Below are positions 23,208 to 34,249 of a DNA stretch of 64,000 nt, in pieces. The translations under genes and the position numbers were made by a program. Source of the stretch: Ehretia macrophylla (taxonomy: Eukaryota > Streptophyta > Magnoliopsida > Boraginales > Ehretiaceae). Position 1 is the stretch's first letter. Every line of letters starts with the position of its first letter. The stretch is from NCBI GenBank assembly GCA_037974665.1, contig CM075764.1, positions 88,778,825 to 88,842,824 of the forward strand, in the 5' to 3' direction. The notes beneath the pieces are model-generated. The model was not told where the DNA came from. It was given only the letters and a program-made list of their open reading frames with translations, and ran no database searches.

Positions 23208-23923
23208 ATGTCAAATCGTATCATAATTAATCGTGGATGTAAATCAAATCATTATCATATCAGAGATTAATTACTCAACTACTTAAACAACTATAATAAA
23301 TGAAGCTTAATGCCTATATAAGAAATTGTTGTAGAAAATATTTTTGCACTGCATGTTCAACCAATTCAAGGTTAGCAATTTTATATTTTTTATCATTTTT
23401 ACTGTGTTTTTTATAATCAATAGTGTTATTATGATAACATAGAGGAAGCATATGTTGAACTGTATATTGTTATGTTTACAAAAATTGAATTTTTTAGATT
23501 ATTTGTTAATTTTGTTTATAGTATTAATTCGTAAATGTTTTCTATGTTATACTTTACTAATAAGTGAATATTTATTATTATTTGTTAATGGTATACTTAT
23601 AGTATGATTGTTGTATTAGTTTGTATGCATGGGTTAACATAGTGAAAAATATCCAGCAATGTAATATTAATTGGTAGATATGTGTTAGTATGCTGTAATA
23701 TATTATAATAAGTTAAATCTGAAAAAGTTCTATTATTCAAAACTATTTCATGTGTAGCATATATAAAATATGTATGCAGTTGTACATACGTTAATAGGTT
23801 ATGTTATGTAGTATTATGTAGATTTTTAATCTTTCTTTATATAAAAGAGATTTGTGATATTATGTTTTATACATGATTGATTATAACAAGTAATTTTAAT
23901 GTCATTGTTGTAGTAATAGAAAG

Positions 23924-26393
23924 ATGAATGATAATGTAATTCCCGACGTTGGTGGTAGCTCATCAAATTTGCCACATTTGAGCAAAGAAGATATATTTAA
24001 CATGATATTTGAGTCGGTGGACGATGCATTTCAATTTTACAACAATTACGCACTTGTCACTGGGAGTTTAGTGTAAGAAAAGAGATTGTTCACAAAGATA
24101 AAGATACAAATCAAGCAAAAAGTCGATTATTTGTTTGTTCTTGTCAGGGTTTTCAAAGCATACTTGGAGATGCCTAATAGACAACGAGAACATCGACCCC
24201 TGATAAGATGTGATTGTACAGCAAGGCTTCGTATAAAGCTCAATAAAGTGAAGATCTATTACGTTGTAACAAACTATGTTGAAGAACGCAATCATTAGTT
24301 GGTACCTAAGTTTTGTGTATCCCAGATGCAATCGCACAGAAACATTGAAGAAGGTCACAAAGATGGAGCCTATTCTTTGCTTAGGGCTGGAATAACAACT
24401 AGCAAAATTTACGATGTAATTATGTATGAGTCTGGTGGATATGAGAATGTTGGCTTCACTAGGAAAGATTTGTATAACCAATTAAACCGTGATCGCCGAG
24501 CAGAAATATGCGACGGGGATGCCCAGGTTGCATTGGCTTATTTATACGATAAATCAGAGGGTGATCCTGGATTTTTTTTTTCCAGTACACGGTTGATCAT
24601 GAAAATTGATTAGATAAGTTGTTTTGGTTAGATGGAAGGTCAAGAGACGAGTATGCAGTATTTGGAGATGTTTTAATATTTGACGCAACATACAAAACCA
24701 ATTTATATAAATTTTCCCTTGTGATATTTGTAAGGGTAAACAATCACCGAAACACGTGTATATTTGGTGGTGTGTTAAATCAAAACGAGTGCACTGATTC
24801 ATATTTATGGTTGTTGAGAACATTTTTGTCTGCAATGAACAATAAACATCCTTTATTAGTGGTCACTGACGGAAACAAGTCAATGCATGTGGCAATTGTT
24901 GAAGTGTTCCTCGACGCCAAACACAGGCTATGTAGATGTCATCTCGGACGTAATGCCATTACAAATGTGAAGATACCAGAGTTTAATGCCACATTTTGCC
25001 GTATGATGTCCCTAAAATGCTCCATTAATGAGTTTGAGTATGAGTGGAGGAAAATGGTTATTGAGAATGGCCTTGAGAATAACCCGTGGATAACATGGGT
25101 ATACGAGAGGAGACACATGTGGTCTAAGGCCTACCTTCGTGGTCATTTCTTTGCCCTAGTGAAAAGTACTCAATACGGCGAGGGCATGAATGCACATTTC
25201 AACAGATTTCTTGGTAGCAACAAGAATCTCATTGATTTTGTTAGAGACTACCACCGAGGGTTGGAACGTCTTCGAATTAACAAGGTCAATGAAGAATATG
25301 TAACAAATTATACAAAGCCAATCTTAGAAACCCAATTGTTAGAATTGGAGGATAATGCAGCTAAGCTTTATACCTGAGCAGTGTTCAAAAAGCTTAGGAA
25401 GTAAATTGAGTTGCAAGCAACGCTTACGCATGAGAAAGTTATTTCTCATTCTAATGAATCTCGTACCTATGTTGTGACCGATTACAATAATGAACGATTA
25501 ATTCAGCGCGTCTTGTTTAAAAGAGGAAGATTGCACATTAGTTGTGAGTGCCAGAGGTTTGAATAGTGTGGGATGCTGTGTAAGCACATTATATATGTGC
25601 TTAAGTGTGTAGGTTTGAAAGCAATCCCACCATCATGCATCCATCAACGTTGGACAACTGATATCAATGAATGTTTTTGCTAGAAAAATTTGTCGAGCGC
25701 AACCATAAACGAAGTCGAAATGGCTTGACACTGTTACATAATGTCAAAGTGCAGCGAGATGGGATTTTATGCCAAACAAACGAACGAAGGATATACAGAA
25801 GTTGTTGATAGTATCACCACACTAACTGCTCGTGCTAAGGAGCGGTGGATGATAAAACTGAATATTTTCATTGGTGTTGAGGGATCATCACAACCTGTTC
25901 AATTTGATGTCTTGGATCCTAATAGGGCAAAGCCAAAAGGCACGAGTGATAAAAATCCCCAAAAACAACAAGCACAAAGACGGTGTAGTAAATGCAAGTT
26001 AATAAGCTAATTATTTAATTATTGTAAAATAATCAAATTTTGTAAACATATATATTAATTATGTGTCTTAAAATTTTTTGTAGGCTTGCTAGATACCAAT
26101 CAATCAATTGCCCAAAGGTAAAGGGTGATGCATCCATTGATATTAGTCCCCCATATCAGGCTATGAACGAAGTCCCTAGTCAATCATCAATATCGACCCC
26201 TTTTGTAAACATGGGTTTCGCAATACCCGATTATATGCAATGGTCTATTGGTGTTAATGTGTTGCAGATTGGATATAGTAGTAGTTCAATACAATATGGA
26301 GACGCTGGTAATACTGTAATGGACCCTATATTTGTCCCACATAATGTTTCAACGACCTTAGCTTTTCATATGTCAAACATTCGATATCAATGA
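23924..26393 (+). pseudogene. FAR1-type MULE transposase, nearly full-length copy B
   Basis: Domains are in family order. FAR1 DNA-binding region ~23985-24300; link ~24345-24600; MULE transposase ~24640-25220 with FDATYKTN (first catalytic Asp), VVTDGNKSM (second Asp) and a late Glu in QYGEGMNAHF; SWIM zinc finger ~25545-25590 with CECQ...LCKH; and a C-terminal CSKC...INCPK knuckle split by an intron (about 25993-26081). Lesions: frameshift near 24055, 5-bp deletion near 24155, stop at HNH*LVP, a T-run frameshift with a stop near 24600, stop near 25400, and stop inside SWIM near 25564. Such genes belong to MULE elements related to the domesticated FAR1/FHY3 factors. This copy is dead. Confidence 0.85.
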
Positions 26394-26909
26394 CGATAAG
26401 GTGATTTTTAAATTGTAGATTTTTACGTATACCCATGCATGTTATTCCCATAAATTTTAGATTTTTTCGTATATCCATGCATGTCTATAAACTATTCCTA
26501 TAAAATGTAGATTTTTACGTATACTCATGCATGTCTACCCATGCATATCTACCAACTTTATGTCAATTACCAATATGCCCTTGAGAAACCCCAACCACTA
26601 TAAAGTATCTATTTATTTCATTTCTTTATTTTCCCAGCACATTTTCTTGTTTGTCTCTTTCCCATTTCCCCTTCACAAGAACGTGCATTCAAAAGAACAT
26701 CCAAAGGTAAATATTTTTTTAGCTTCATTGTTTTACCTTCACTTCATCTCACAAGACAATTTTATCATGTATGTTTGTTTCTCATCACCTTATCTTGGTA
26801 AAAATTAGTGCATATATGACATATGTTCTTTTACATGACCATTTTAGTTTATAAAAGTTTGAGCTCTTGTTTACTTACATTTAAAACTATATATTTTAGC
26901 AGAGTGAAA

Positions 26910-27305
26910 ATGTTAACATCGACCCGTCGCAGTTGATTTTCGCAAGACCCAACACTTGACTTGCGATACATCAACACGAAGTGTCGTTGTTATCAAAAGG
27001 CTGAAATTATTGTCGTATCATATGAAAAGAAGGCTTCGAAAGGGTGTTTATTCTATAATTGTGATACATGTAATTTTTTCAAATGGTGTGAGCCTATTAA
27101 AGCTTCTTGGGAAGGCATTGAGCTGGACGTTACTAAGAGATTGGGAGATGATGAAGATAGTGGAGAGGAGGTGATATTTCCTACGAAGAAGAAGAGGAAA
27201 AAAAAGAAAAAAAAGAGTGATGATATTGCAAAGTTGAACAATTTTCTTCTTATAGTTTGTTGTATTTTGTTGGTGTTAGTCTTTTGTGTTGTAATCTTCA
27301 AATGA
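26910..27305 (+). pseudogene. GRF zinc-finger / transmembrane small protein, early stop
   Basis: The frame contains a GRF-type zinc finger: KCRC (C-x-C), then GCLFYNCDTCNFFKWCE (F/YxC...CxFFxWC). A Lys-rich stretch follows (residues about KKKRKKKKKK), then one hydrophobic helix at the C-terminus (FLLIVCCILLVLVFCVVIF). Small plant proteins of this build, GRF finger plus C-terminal membrane anchor, are common, many next to transposons. The natural ATG at 26910 is in frame, but codon 9 is TGA (26934). Translation past that point needs read-through or a non-ATG start. It lies 517 bases after the MULE pseudogene on the same strand. Confidence 0.7.
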
Positions 27306-28030
27306 AATTTATGCATTTCGTAGAACAAATCATTGTATGTTCAACTAAAAGATGACTTGTAGTTAGTCATCTTCAATTTTGTTATTGGTTAATTTAAAGT
27401 ATTACTAATTATGTTTAATTTCTAAATTCTGATCAAAATTTGGTGTACAAGGAAACTTAAAACTTGAAATTTGTCTATATGTGGTCAAAGTGGCAACTTT
27501 AAATTTCCTTTGTCAAAATAAATAAAATTCTTCCTTTTTTTATGCAAATGATCATATGTTGCGAGCGAAAAAAATTAGCCCAAGTCGAAACTGACTGCCG
27601 AAAATGATTATTTCACGAGCTTTGATTGTCAATTGCTACACCAATGTATCAATTATCTAAAAATCATATATTAAAAAGGATAACTACCCGAAATTCATTA
27701 TAGGTGCAACTTGCTTGAAATTTTGCTTAAAATCTTCATAGGGCAACTCACGTTTCCAGATAAACATATCATTGAAGTTCACACATTTGTCTCCTTGTTA
27801 GATGCCCCATTTTGTTCTTTACAACTATTTCCATACATAGAATAATAACACTCATTAGTATGTAATAAAGACCAAGTGTGAAATGAATTATAAGCTTATT
27901 TAACTTACTCTGGATTATTTTCACTGGAAAATAAGAATAATGCCAAATCGTGATCATTTGTCAAAAATACCAAACCCCTTTCGAACGGTATATCTATCTC
28001 CATCAATTGATTTGGTTTGAAGCTATCCTC
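27306..28030. other. No gene seen
   Basis: AT-rich DNA between two convergent pseudogenes. Short open frames here have no recognisable motif. Confidence 0.5.
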
Positions 28031-29941
28031 CTATGTCTTAATAGACAAATCAATATATTGTTTACTATTATCAAGCTTTGGGGCTGAGCAAGTAACATCA
28101 AATTCTTCAAACAATCGCCTACGAGGAGCTACACTCAAATTTAGGCGATCAACATTCCTGTTAAGAGGAGGGGAGTTTTCCAAGGCATAATCATTGTTAT
28201 GAGCTTGCAATTGCAAGGGAACTTCCCTTTGAAATTTTTCCACTAAGACATCCCAAAACTTCATTTGTAATTTGGGAGAATTTTCATGCCAATGATGTTT
28301 CTGATCCCTAAAGGATGGCCAACCTGTTGCATTAACCTCTCAAACATGATTGTATTCCTTACTTTGTTCTTTCACCCTATCTCTACCTCCCTCTTCATCA
28401 GGCCCACCTTTTCACGTTCGTCTCTGTTACTCTCATCCTCATTGACATGAGTAACTTTAATTGCTTGATTTGACAAAAGGTGCTCTAACTTATCAAACAT
28501 TTTTGCAACAGAATTTGTCAAATTCTCTAACTTCGTGTTCACCTCAGATATTTCTACTTTTATCACGTCAACCTTCCTCTCGATGGTTGACAAAATAAGA
28601 TTGTAGTCGGATGTCTGCTCAAACCGCTTCCATACCACACATAAAGATTGCATATTGTTATACCCACCAAGATTGTCGTATTTCTGTAATCTATTCTGAA
28701 TCTCTTTGCTTGTCCAAAACCCTACCCACGGGTTTTCATCATGAACTGGTCCTTGCTCATTAGTCGGATTGAAATATTCAAAAAAGAGTATTTGCAATGA
28801 GAAAAATAAAAGTTGATAAAAAAAATTTATTCGAAAAAGATATAAAAAGTTTGATTGTATTTAATTACTTACCACCAACAAGAAGAGACAACCACCCACA
28901 TATTTAAATCTCAGGCGTCTCGTCCGTTCAATGGTCCTTAACAAGGAGTTTAGCACAAACTCTGCCCAATTGAAGCTCGAAATAGCATCTACATTCTTCA
29001 CAACATGTAACAATTGTTTTTTTTTTTACAGCAAAATCACTTATGGGAGCCAGAAAGTGTCCTATGATGTATATGCAATACATAGCCTTGAAATCAGCCC
29101 CACAGCTTCTACATGCTATCATCTTCTCGTGCAATTTGCTAGCGAAATTAAGGAGTCATAAAATTTGAACTTCTTACATAATTCAACTATGCCCTTGCTA
29201 GGGCCCTTGCGAGGTACAGGTGATCCTTTATCTAGTAATCCAAATATTTTTTCAACATGAATGGGTTTGACTTTCAATTCGTGACCATGGATCTCTAAAG
29301 TGTTGGTCATTGGATCAAATCTGTCCATTAGCCATTTGGACAGTGGGTGTTTTAACACTTTGCATTGAATATTTAGTAACAACTCAAATCCGATATCATA
29401 AACGACATGTCTTTGTTCCTCAATTAACTTGTTATGTACCTCCACAATCTTAATTAAAGATAGGCACGTATGTACAGTATCCTACAATAACATGTTTTCA
29501 TTTATTACCAAATAAGTCAAAAATAACATCTATAAACTTTTTTGAAAATTACATACCTTAGCATTCCTTACAGCCCTCTTTTTTTCTTTGTACTCTTTGG
29601 AACTTTGGTTAAACATAACCTCATATTTATGTTTTTCCTCATGCGGGAGCGCATTCTACTCTTGCATGATTTTTGCATGTACATTGACATTTTTTACCGT
29701 GTGAGGTTTTCTTGCTTTAAGTTCTTCATGTCTGACCTTCCTATAAACATATTATCCATTTTAAATAAACATGTTATATCATAAGGCACACATAAATGTG
29801 CATAAGATACATCACTTACAATAAAAACCCATAAGCTGATGTCGGTTTTGTCACAATTTTGGTATTACTTGTTGATGCTTTATTCTTCTTATTCATGGAA
29901 GAGGTACCAATTTTCATATGCTTTATTTTCCGTGTCCTCAT
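28031..29941 (-). pseudogene. Spliced plant-specific gene of the Ulp1/MULE-associated type, decayed
   Basis: Four exons fit by frame and splice sites. Exon 1 29941-29820 (starts MRTRKIKHMK). Exon 2 29740-29557 (HEELKARKPHTVKN...). Exon 3 29481-28873, with WLMDRFDPMTNTLEIHGHEL, HVEKIFGLLDKG, FKAMYCIYIIGHFLAP, SSFNWAEFVLNSL and YVGGCLFLLV. Exon 4 from 28791 (ILFFEYFNP...). This block pattern is familiar from plant proteins that often carry a Ulp1-like protease and travel with MULE elements; no protease domain is seen here. Lesions: TAG in exon 2 (near 29650), a one-base frame change near 29125, an A-run frame change near 29025, AG to AA at the exon 4 acceptor, and a frame break near 28385. The family placement is inference. 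Confidence 0.6.
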
Positions 29942-31240
29942 CCTTGTGTACCATAAATAAAAGATTAATTATTATCAATTTAAAAACATGTAAGAATAAC
30001 ACTTGATGGCAATTGGCGTTATTTGCTTAAACATGGAAGAATAATAATTCAAGAGCTTAGTAGAAGAGCTTATAATAATTCTCTCTTCTACTAAAAGAAT
30101 TATAAGTGATAAAGTCGCATGTAATAACAAAGTATCACAACACATTATCTATTTTATTGCATATTTCACTTGGTCAAATTTTGATGCTACATCTAGTCCT
30201 TGTTCCCTAAAAAATGCATCAAGTGTTAATGAAACTCGTTAATTAAGCACCCATTATTTTATTTTCTTCTGTTTCCTTGTTTGAGCCAGATGCAATAAAT
30301 AGGAGTTGTTTGACATATATCTCAGTGAAACTAAGCTAATTGTGGACTTGTTTTCACTCAGCCTCCAATTATTTTATGGAGATATAAAATGCCATTTCTC
30401 TCATTCTACATTGTGTTATTTATTTTTCCTATTCTTCTTTCTCAAAGTTTAATTGTCTTTTAGCTACTTCAATAACAGAATCAAGGAAACAAAAATATAA
30501 ATTACCGAAGGAACTGATAGTAGCAGTTAGCATATATAAATTTGAAGCTGAAAAAAAGCAAAATGAGACGGAAGAGGACAAAATTGGCATGGTTACCTTT
30601 GATGCCTCTAGTTGAAGTTTTGTATATTTTGGCTGTAAATAGAGTTATAGCAGCAACAATCAACCCATCAATGCCCAACTCCCCTACGCTTACCCCCCGG
30701 GACATACATGAAAAAAGAAACAAAAAAAGAAAAAAAAAGAGCAAGAAAATGGAAATGAAAATCCTACTGCATTGACAATTGTCCTCTGATGTGTCCATCA
30801 GTTTAATCTAATTTAGAACTATTAATATAAGAATTTCTTCCTTCGGTGTTATCTTATTTTAAAATTAGCAATTCTAATACCTGTTGTTGTTCATAGGAAA
30901 TAAGTTGGATAATATGCTCTCTCTCTTCAATTTTTGTTGGAACTTCTTCATGGTATTAAGAATGACCACAATGGGATAAATTTTCATATTATTCTAGCAT
31001 ATATGTGTTCTACATAACATGCTTCCATTTTGCAAAAAAACATAAGGACTTGCACTTCACTAACAACTTTAAACATGGCAAATTTTACATGACTAAGCTG
31101 GTGGACAAAGCAAAGATAGCTTGCACTTCGTTCTAGCTTACATGTGTTCTTATTAAGGAAAAGACCTACTCGAAGACGATGTCCTCCTCTTTATCCTCCT
31201 AATCGCAGCTGAAAACTATCTGTTGTTTTGTAGTTCCACA
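29942..31240. other. Mostly unannotated AT-rich stretch
   Basis: Nothing clear was found apart from one 98-codon minus-strand frame (30502-30798). That frame has two hydrophobic segments, one around ELGIDGLIVAAITLFTAKIY. I do not recognise it, and its K/F-rich ends look like low-complexity sequence. Confidence 0.4.
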
Positions 31241-31505
31241 TTTTGTGGTTTTGTTGTTATATGTATTGTACCTTACTCAGCTGTATAAATCAGTGAACTG
31301 ATCTACAATAATATACAAGCTTTAACGCATCTGCTGTCTTCCTCTATATGGTATCAGAAGGTTCTTTCTCTTGCGAGTTGTCGATCCTATGCTGCTGCAC
31401 TCATAGCTACAGACACTTCTGTTACTTCTCAAACACCTTCTTCTAAAACACATTTCCCTAAATCCTCTGCCTTCCAACCTTCCTCTATAGTGTATGGTGT
31501 TTGAA
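31240..31505 (+). mobile_element. Copia-like LTR end, primer site and start of gag
   Basis: A TATA-like tgtataaatcagtg (31281) is followed about 70 bases later by TGGTATCAGAAGG (31349), close to the initiator-Met tRNA primer site TGGTATCAGAGC. Next is an open frame with Ser/Thr-rich residues (ATDTSVTSQTPSSKTHFP) ending at a stop near 31503, as in a copia gag start. Everything further 3' is missing. LTR start not determined. Confidence 0.45.
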
Positions 31506-31693
31506 GTGATTTGAAGGTTGAGTGTATGGGTTTCCAAAAATCATTAGGAATTATGCAAATGCTAATAATGTCATTTCAAAGTTAAAGGATAAAATAGATA
31601 TTTTATGCATCTTTAGTATAAAAGATATATAAAAAAAAGTATAAGGATAGTTTAGTAATTGCAATAACATAATATTTAAATAAGATTATCAAT

Positions 31694-31733
31694 ATCAGCC
31701 ATTGATCTTAAATCTTAAAAGTCAATGGCTGAT
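31694..31733. repeat. Short perfect hairpin
   Basis: atcagccattga and tcaatggctgat form 12-bp perfect arms around a 16-base AT-rich loop. It lies right at the presumed left edge of the gypsy LTR. Confidence 0.7.
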
Positions 31734-32182
31734 GATAAGGGGGACCCCGAGCTGAGGTACCATGCCCATTCCGAGCTGAGGCGGGTTAATCTGAGCCACG
31801 TTCAGCACATTCAGCTAATGTTTAACCTGGATGCTGATTCGACCTTACCCCGACCCAGAAAAACCCCGACCTTGGCAAACAACTGTTCTGATAGGACATA
31901 AAGCTCTGATGGGACATAAAGCTGCACAGCATTAAATGCTGTCAGGTTTGAATTTTGTATAAATAGAACTTCACCCCTTCATTTCAGAGGTAACTGCTCA
32001 TTAAATGCTCTCAGCTACTTCGCCAGCTCGGACATACTAATCATTCGCACACCCGAGGGGAAAATTCGGGTCATCACCTGTCTTTTCCTTCCTTTTCCTG
32101 ATACAGGTTAGGTAGCCGACCTAGATTTCCTGCTCGGCAGAAGTAGCTCTTGACCTCAACGTCGAGATTTCGACCTCGATAG
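31730..32182 (+). repeat. 5' LTR of Tat-lineage gypsy element
   Basis: GC-rich sequence with many ccgagct/cgacct motifs starts near TGATGATAAGGG. It has a TATA-like tgtataaatagaac at 31954, and directly after it a primer-site-like tgacgctgtctgtgggg (32185-32201). That is one or two substitutions from the tggcgccgtctgtgggg found next to LTRs of many plant Tat/Athila elements. Both LTR edges are approximate, because no second LTR remains to compare. Confidence 0.5.
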
Positions 32183-32184
32183 TT

Positions 32185-32203
32185 TGACGCTGTCTGTGGG
32201 GAA
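32185..32203 (+). other. Primer-binding site of gypsy element
   Basis: tgacgctgtctgtggggaa sits at the LTR/internal junction, 42 bases before the first ATG of gag. The third base departs from the usual tggcg. Confidence 0.55.
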
Positions 32204-32244
32204 GTCCTTTCTATCACCCTTCCCACCACTCATTGAGAAACCAT

Positions 32245-34240
32245 CATGGTACAAACGAGAAACCACAGCACACAGGTAGAGGACTTGCCCAACCCGGATG
32301 GGGACCTCGAAACCACACAGGTGCCTAGCCAAGACCCAACTCAAATTGATGTTGAAGTGAGCCAACGTATACATTTAGCCACCTAAACCAACCCCACGAC
32401 AGATGGAGACCCCAACTCTAGCTTGTCACCGGAGATAAGAATGATGCTGAGGATGTTTGAGGAACTTAAAGAGCAGGTAGCCCAACTAGCTGGGGACCTC
32501 CCGGCTCCACAAGCAGCTACGCCGTGACCCGCGCGTCCACAGTTTCGCATCCCAGCCTTAAGGCAAAAACGGACGCAAGACGAAGAGGGCTTCCTAGAGT
32601 TGGTGGCAGGACCCGAGGAGGCGAAAGTGAAAAGGGCAGCTCAAGCCGACCCCGAGCATACCAAGACTGCGGCTGCCATAGCCAAGGTCATTAACCAGCT
32701 CGGCGTAAGCCCACTCTCACCCGAGGTACTAGCCACGCCGCTACCCACTGGCAACCGGATGCCCAACCTAACAGTCTATAACGAGGATGACGACCCAGTC
32801 AGCCATTTGCTCAACTTTGACCACCATATGACTCTGCATGACATATCCGACCTCAGGAAGACGAAGACGTTCCCGACCACCCTAGTTGGCAATGCCTTGG
32901 ACTGGTTCCAAAAATTTCATCCCGGTTCTATTGCAAGTTTTCATCAGCTGGCTGAGGCTTTCCTATACTGCTTCGTGGGAAGCCGACGCGCCACTCACCA
33001 CACTTCTACATTGCTGTTGGTGAAGTAGCATAGAGGAAAAAGTTTGAGGGCTTACACAGCTAGATTCAATGAAGAGTCCCTTAGAATACCCAACCTAGAG
33101 GACTTCATGGCGTTGATGGCTTACCAGAGTGGGCTCAAGTCGGGCCCCCTTACATCTTCCTTGGCCAGAGACCCCATGGATATTGTAGCTAAGCTGATGG
33201 TACGAGCAGAAGGGTACATACACTCGGAAGAAATCCATCAGGCGAAGAGGGATGATGACAAAGAGAAAGAAGCCAGTAAGAAGTGAGAGACCTCTTGAGC
33301 CCAACCTGGGGGTAAAGTCCAAAACGACCGAGGTAAGCAACCTTATCAACCGAAATAGAACCCTCGGTTCACCATGTTCACTCCCCTTAATACCACAAGG
33401 GAGTAGATCCTAATAGAGATCCAGCACCAGAACTACCTGCCTCCGGCTCCAAGGATGAAAGGCCGACCTGAGAAGCGCAATAGAACCAAATATTACCGCT
33501 ACCATATAGACTACGGCCATACCACCGAAGAGTGCAAAGACTTGAAACAGGAGATCGAGGCACTGATAGCCCGAGGTCATCTCCGGAGGTACGTAGATCA
33601 GCAGCCGACCCAAAATCAAGATCAAAGAGATAGAAAGAGGAGTCTACCCAGGCGCCAGGTTGGGGGCAGACGTTTGGCTGTGATTGAGACTATTGCAGGA
33701 GGATTGGCGTCAGGTGGGGAGACCTCGGCAGGCAGGAAGGGTTATTTCTGGGCTGGGAGGGAGTATGGACCGGTGCGGGGTCTGACCCTAGAGATGAAGG
33801 AGCTCATCTTCTCCTCAGAAGACTTGGAGGGGGTGATATTGCCCCATGACGACCCACTGGTAATCAGCGCTGAAATAGCCAACTTCACTGTGAAGAGGCT
33901 GACGGTGGACACCGGGAGCTCGGCAAAAGTCTTATTCCTCAGCGCTTTTGAGCAGATGGGGTTGGATAGGAGCCGACTTAGGCCATTGAGGGGCACTTTA
34001 GCTGGTTTCACTGGGCAAGCCCACCGAGCCGAATGGGTCATCAACCTCCTGCTGAAGCTGGAAAATGGAGACAAACGGGTTTCGATGCAAGCCAACTTCA
34101 TTGTGATGAATTGCAATTCTACTTACAATAGGATTTTAGGTCGGATGGCGCTCAATCATTTCAGGGCTGTCCCTTCAACTTACCACCAGGCCCTGAAATT
34201 ATGGACCTCGACCAGCACGACCACCATTCGCGGAGCCTAG
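32245..34240 (+). pseudogene. Gypsy (Tat) gag and protease
   Basis: From the ATG at 32245 (MVQTRNHSTQ) the frame passes a coiled region (MLRMFEELKEQVAQL) and the retrotrans_gag core (GNALDWFQKFHPGSIASF, TARFNEESLRIPN). It continues to the RYHIDYGHTTEECKDLK motif near 33500 and a retropepsin with VDTGSSAKVLF (33906-33938; catalytic Asp in DTG). Stops in frame at about 32385, 32525, 33026, 33284, 33296, 33356 and 33406 break it. Most are CAA/CAG/CGA/TGG-type codons changed by a transition. The order gag-PR-RT-RNH-INT is that of Ty3/gypsy. Confidence 0.85.
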
Positions 34241-34249
34241 CTCTCAGCT

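Larger units (their letters stand above)
18150..24343. repeat. Segmental duplication, transposon block copy B
   Basis: This is the partner of 1-6143. Here the MULE sequence continues without a break past 24343 to the end of the transposase, so copy B is the more complete version and copy A is truncated. Sampled stretches look about 95-98% identical by eye, which is similar to the AKR segments and fits a single duplication event covering both. Confidence 0.93.

Noticed and set aside
30502..30798. Minus-strand frame with two hydrophobic stretches
   Set aside because: One segment (GELGIDGLIVAAITL) looks protein-like, but I could not place it. The ends are low complexity and no splice context was found, so it is only mentioned in the stretch entry.
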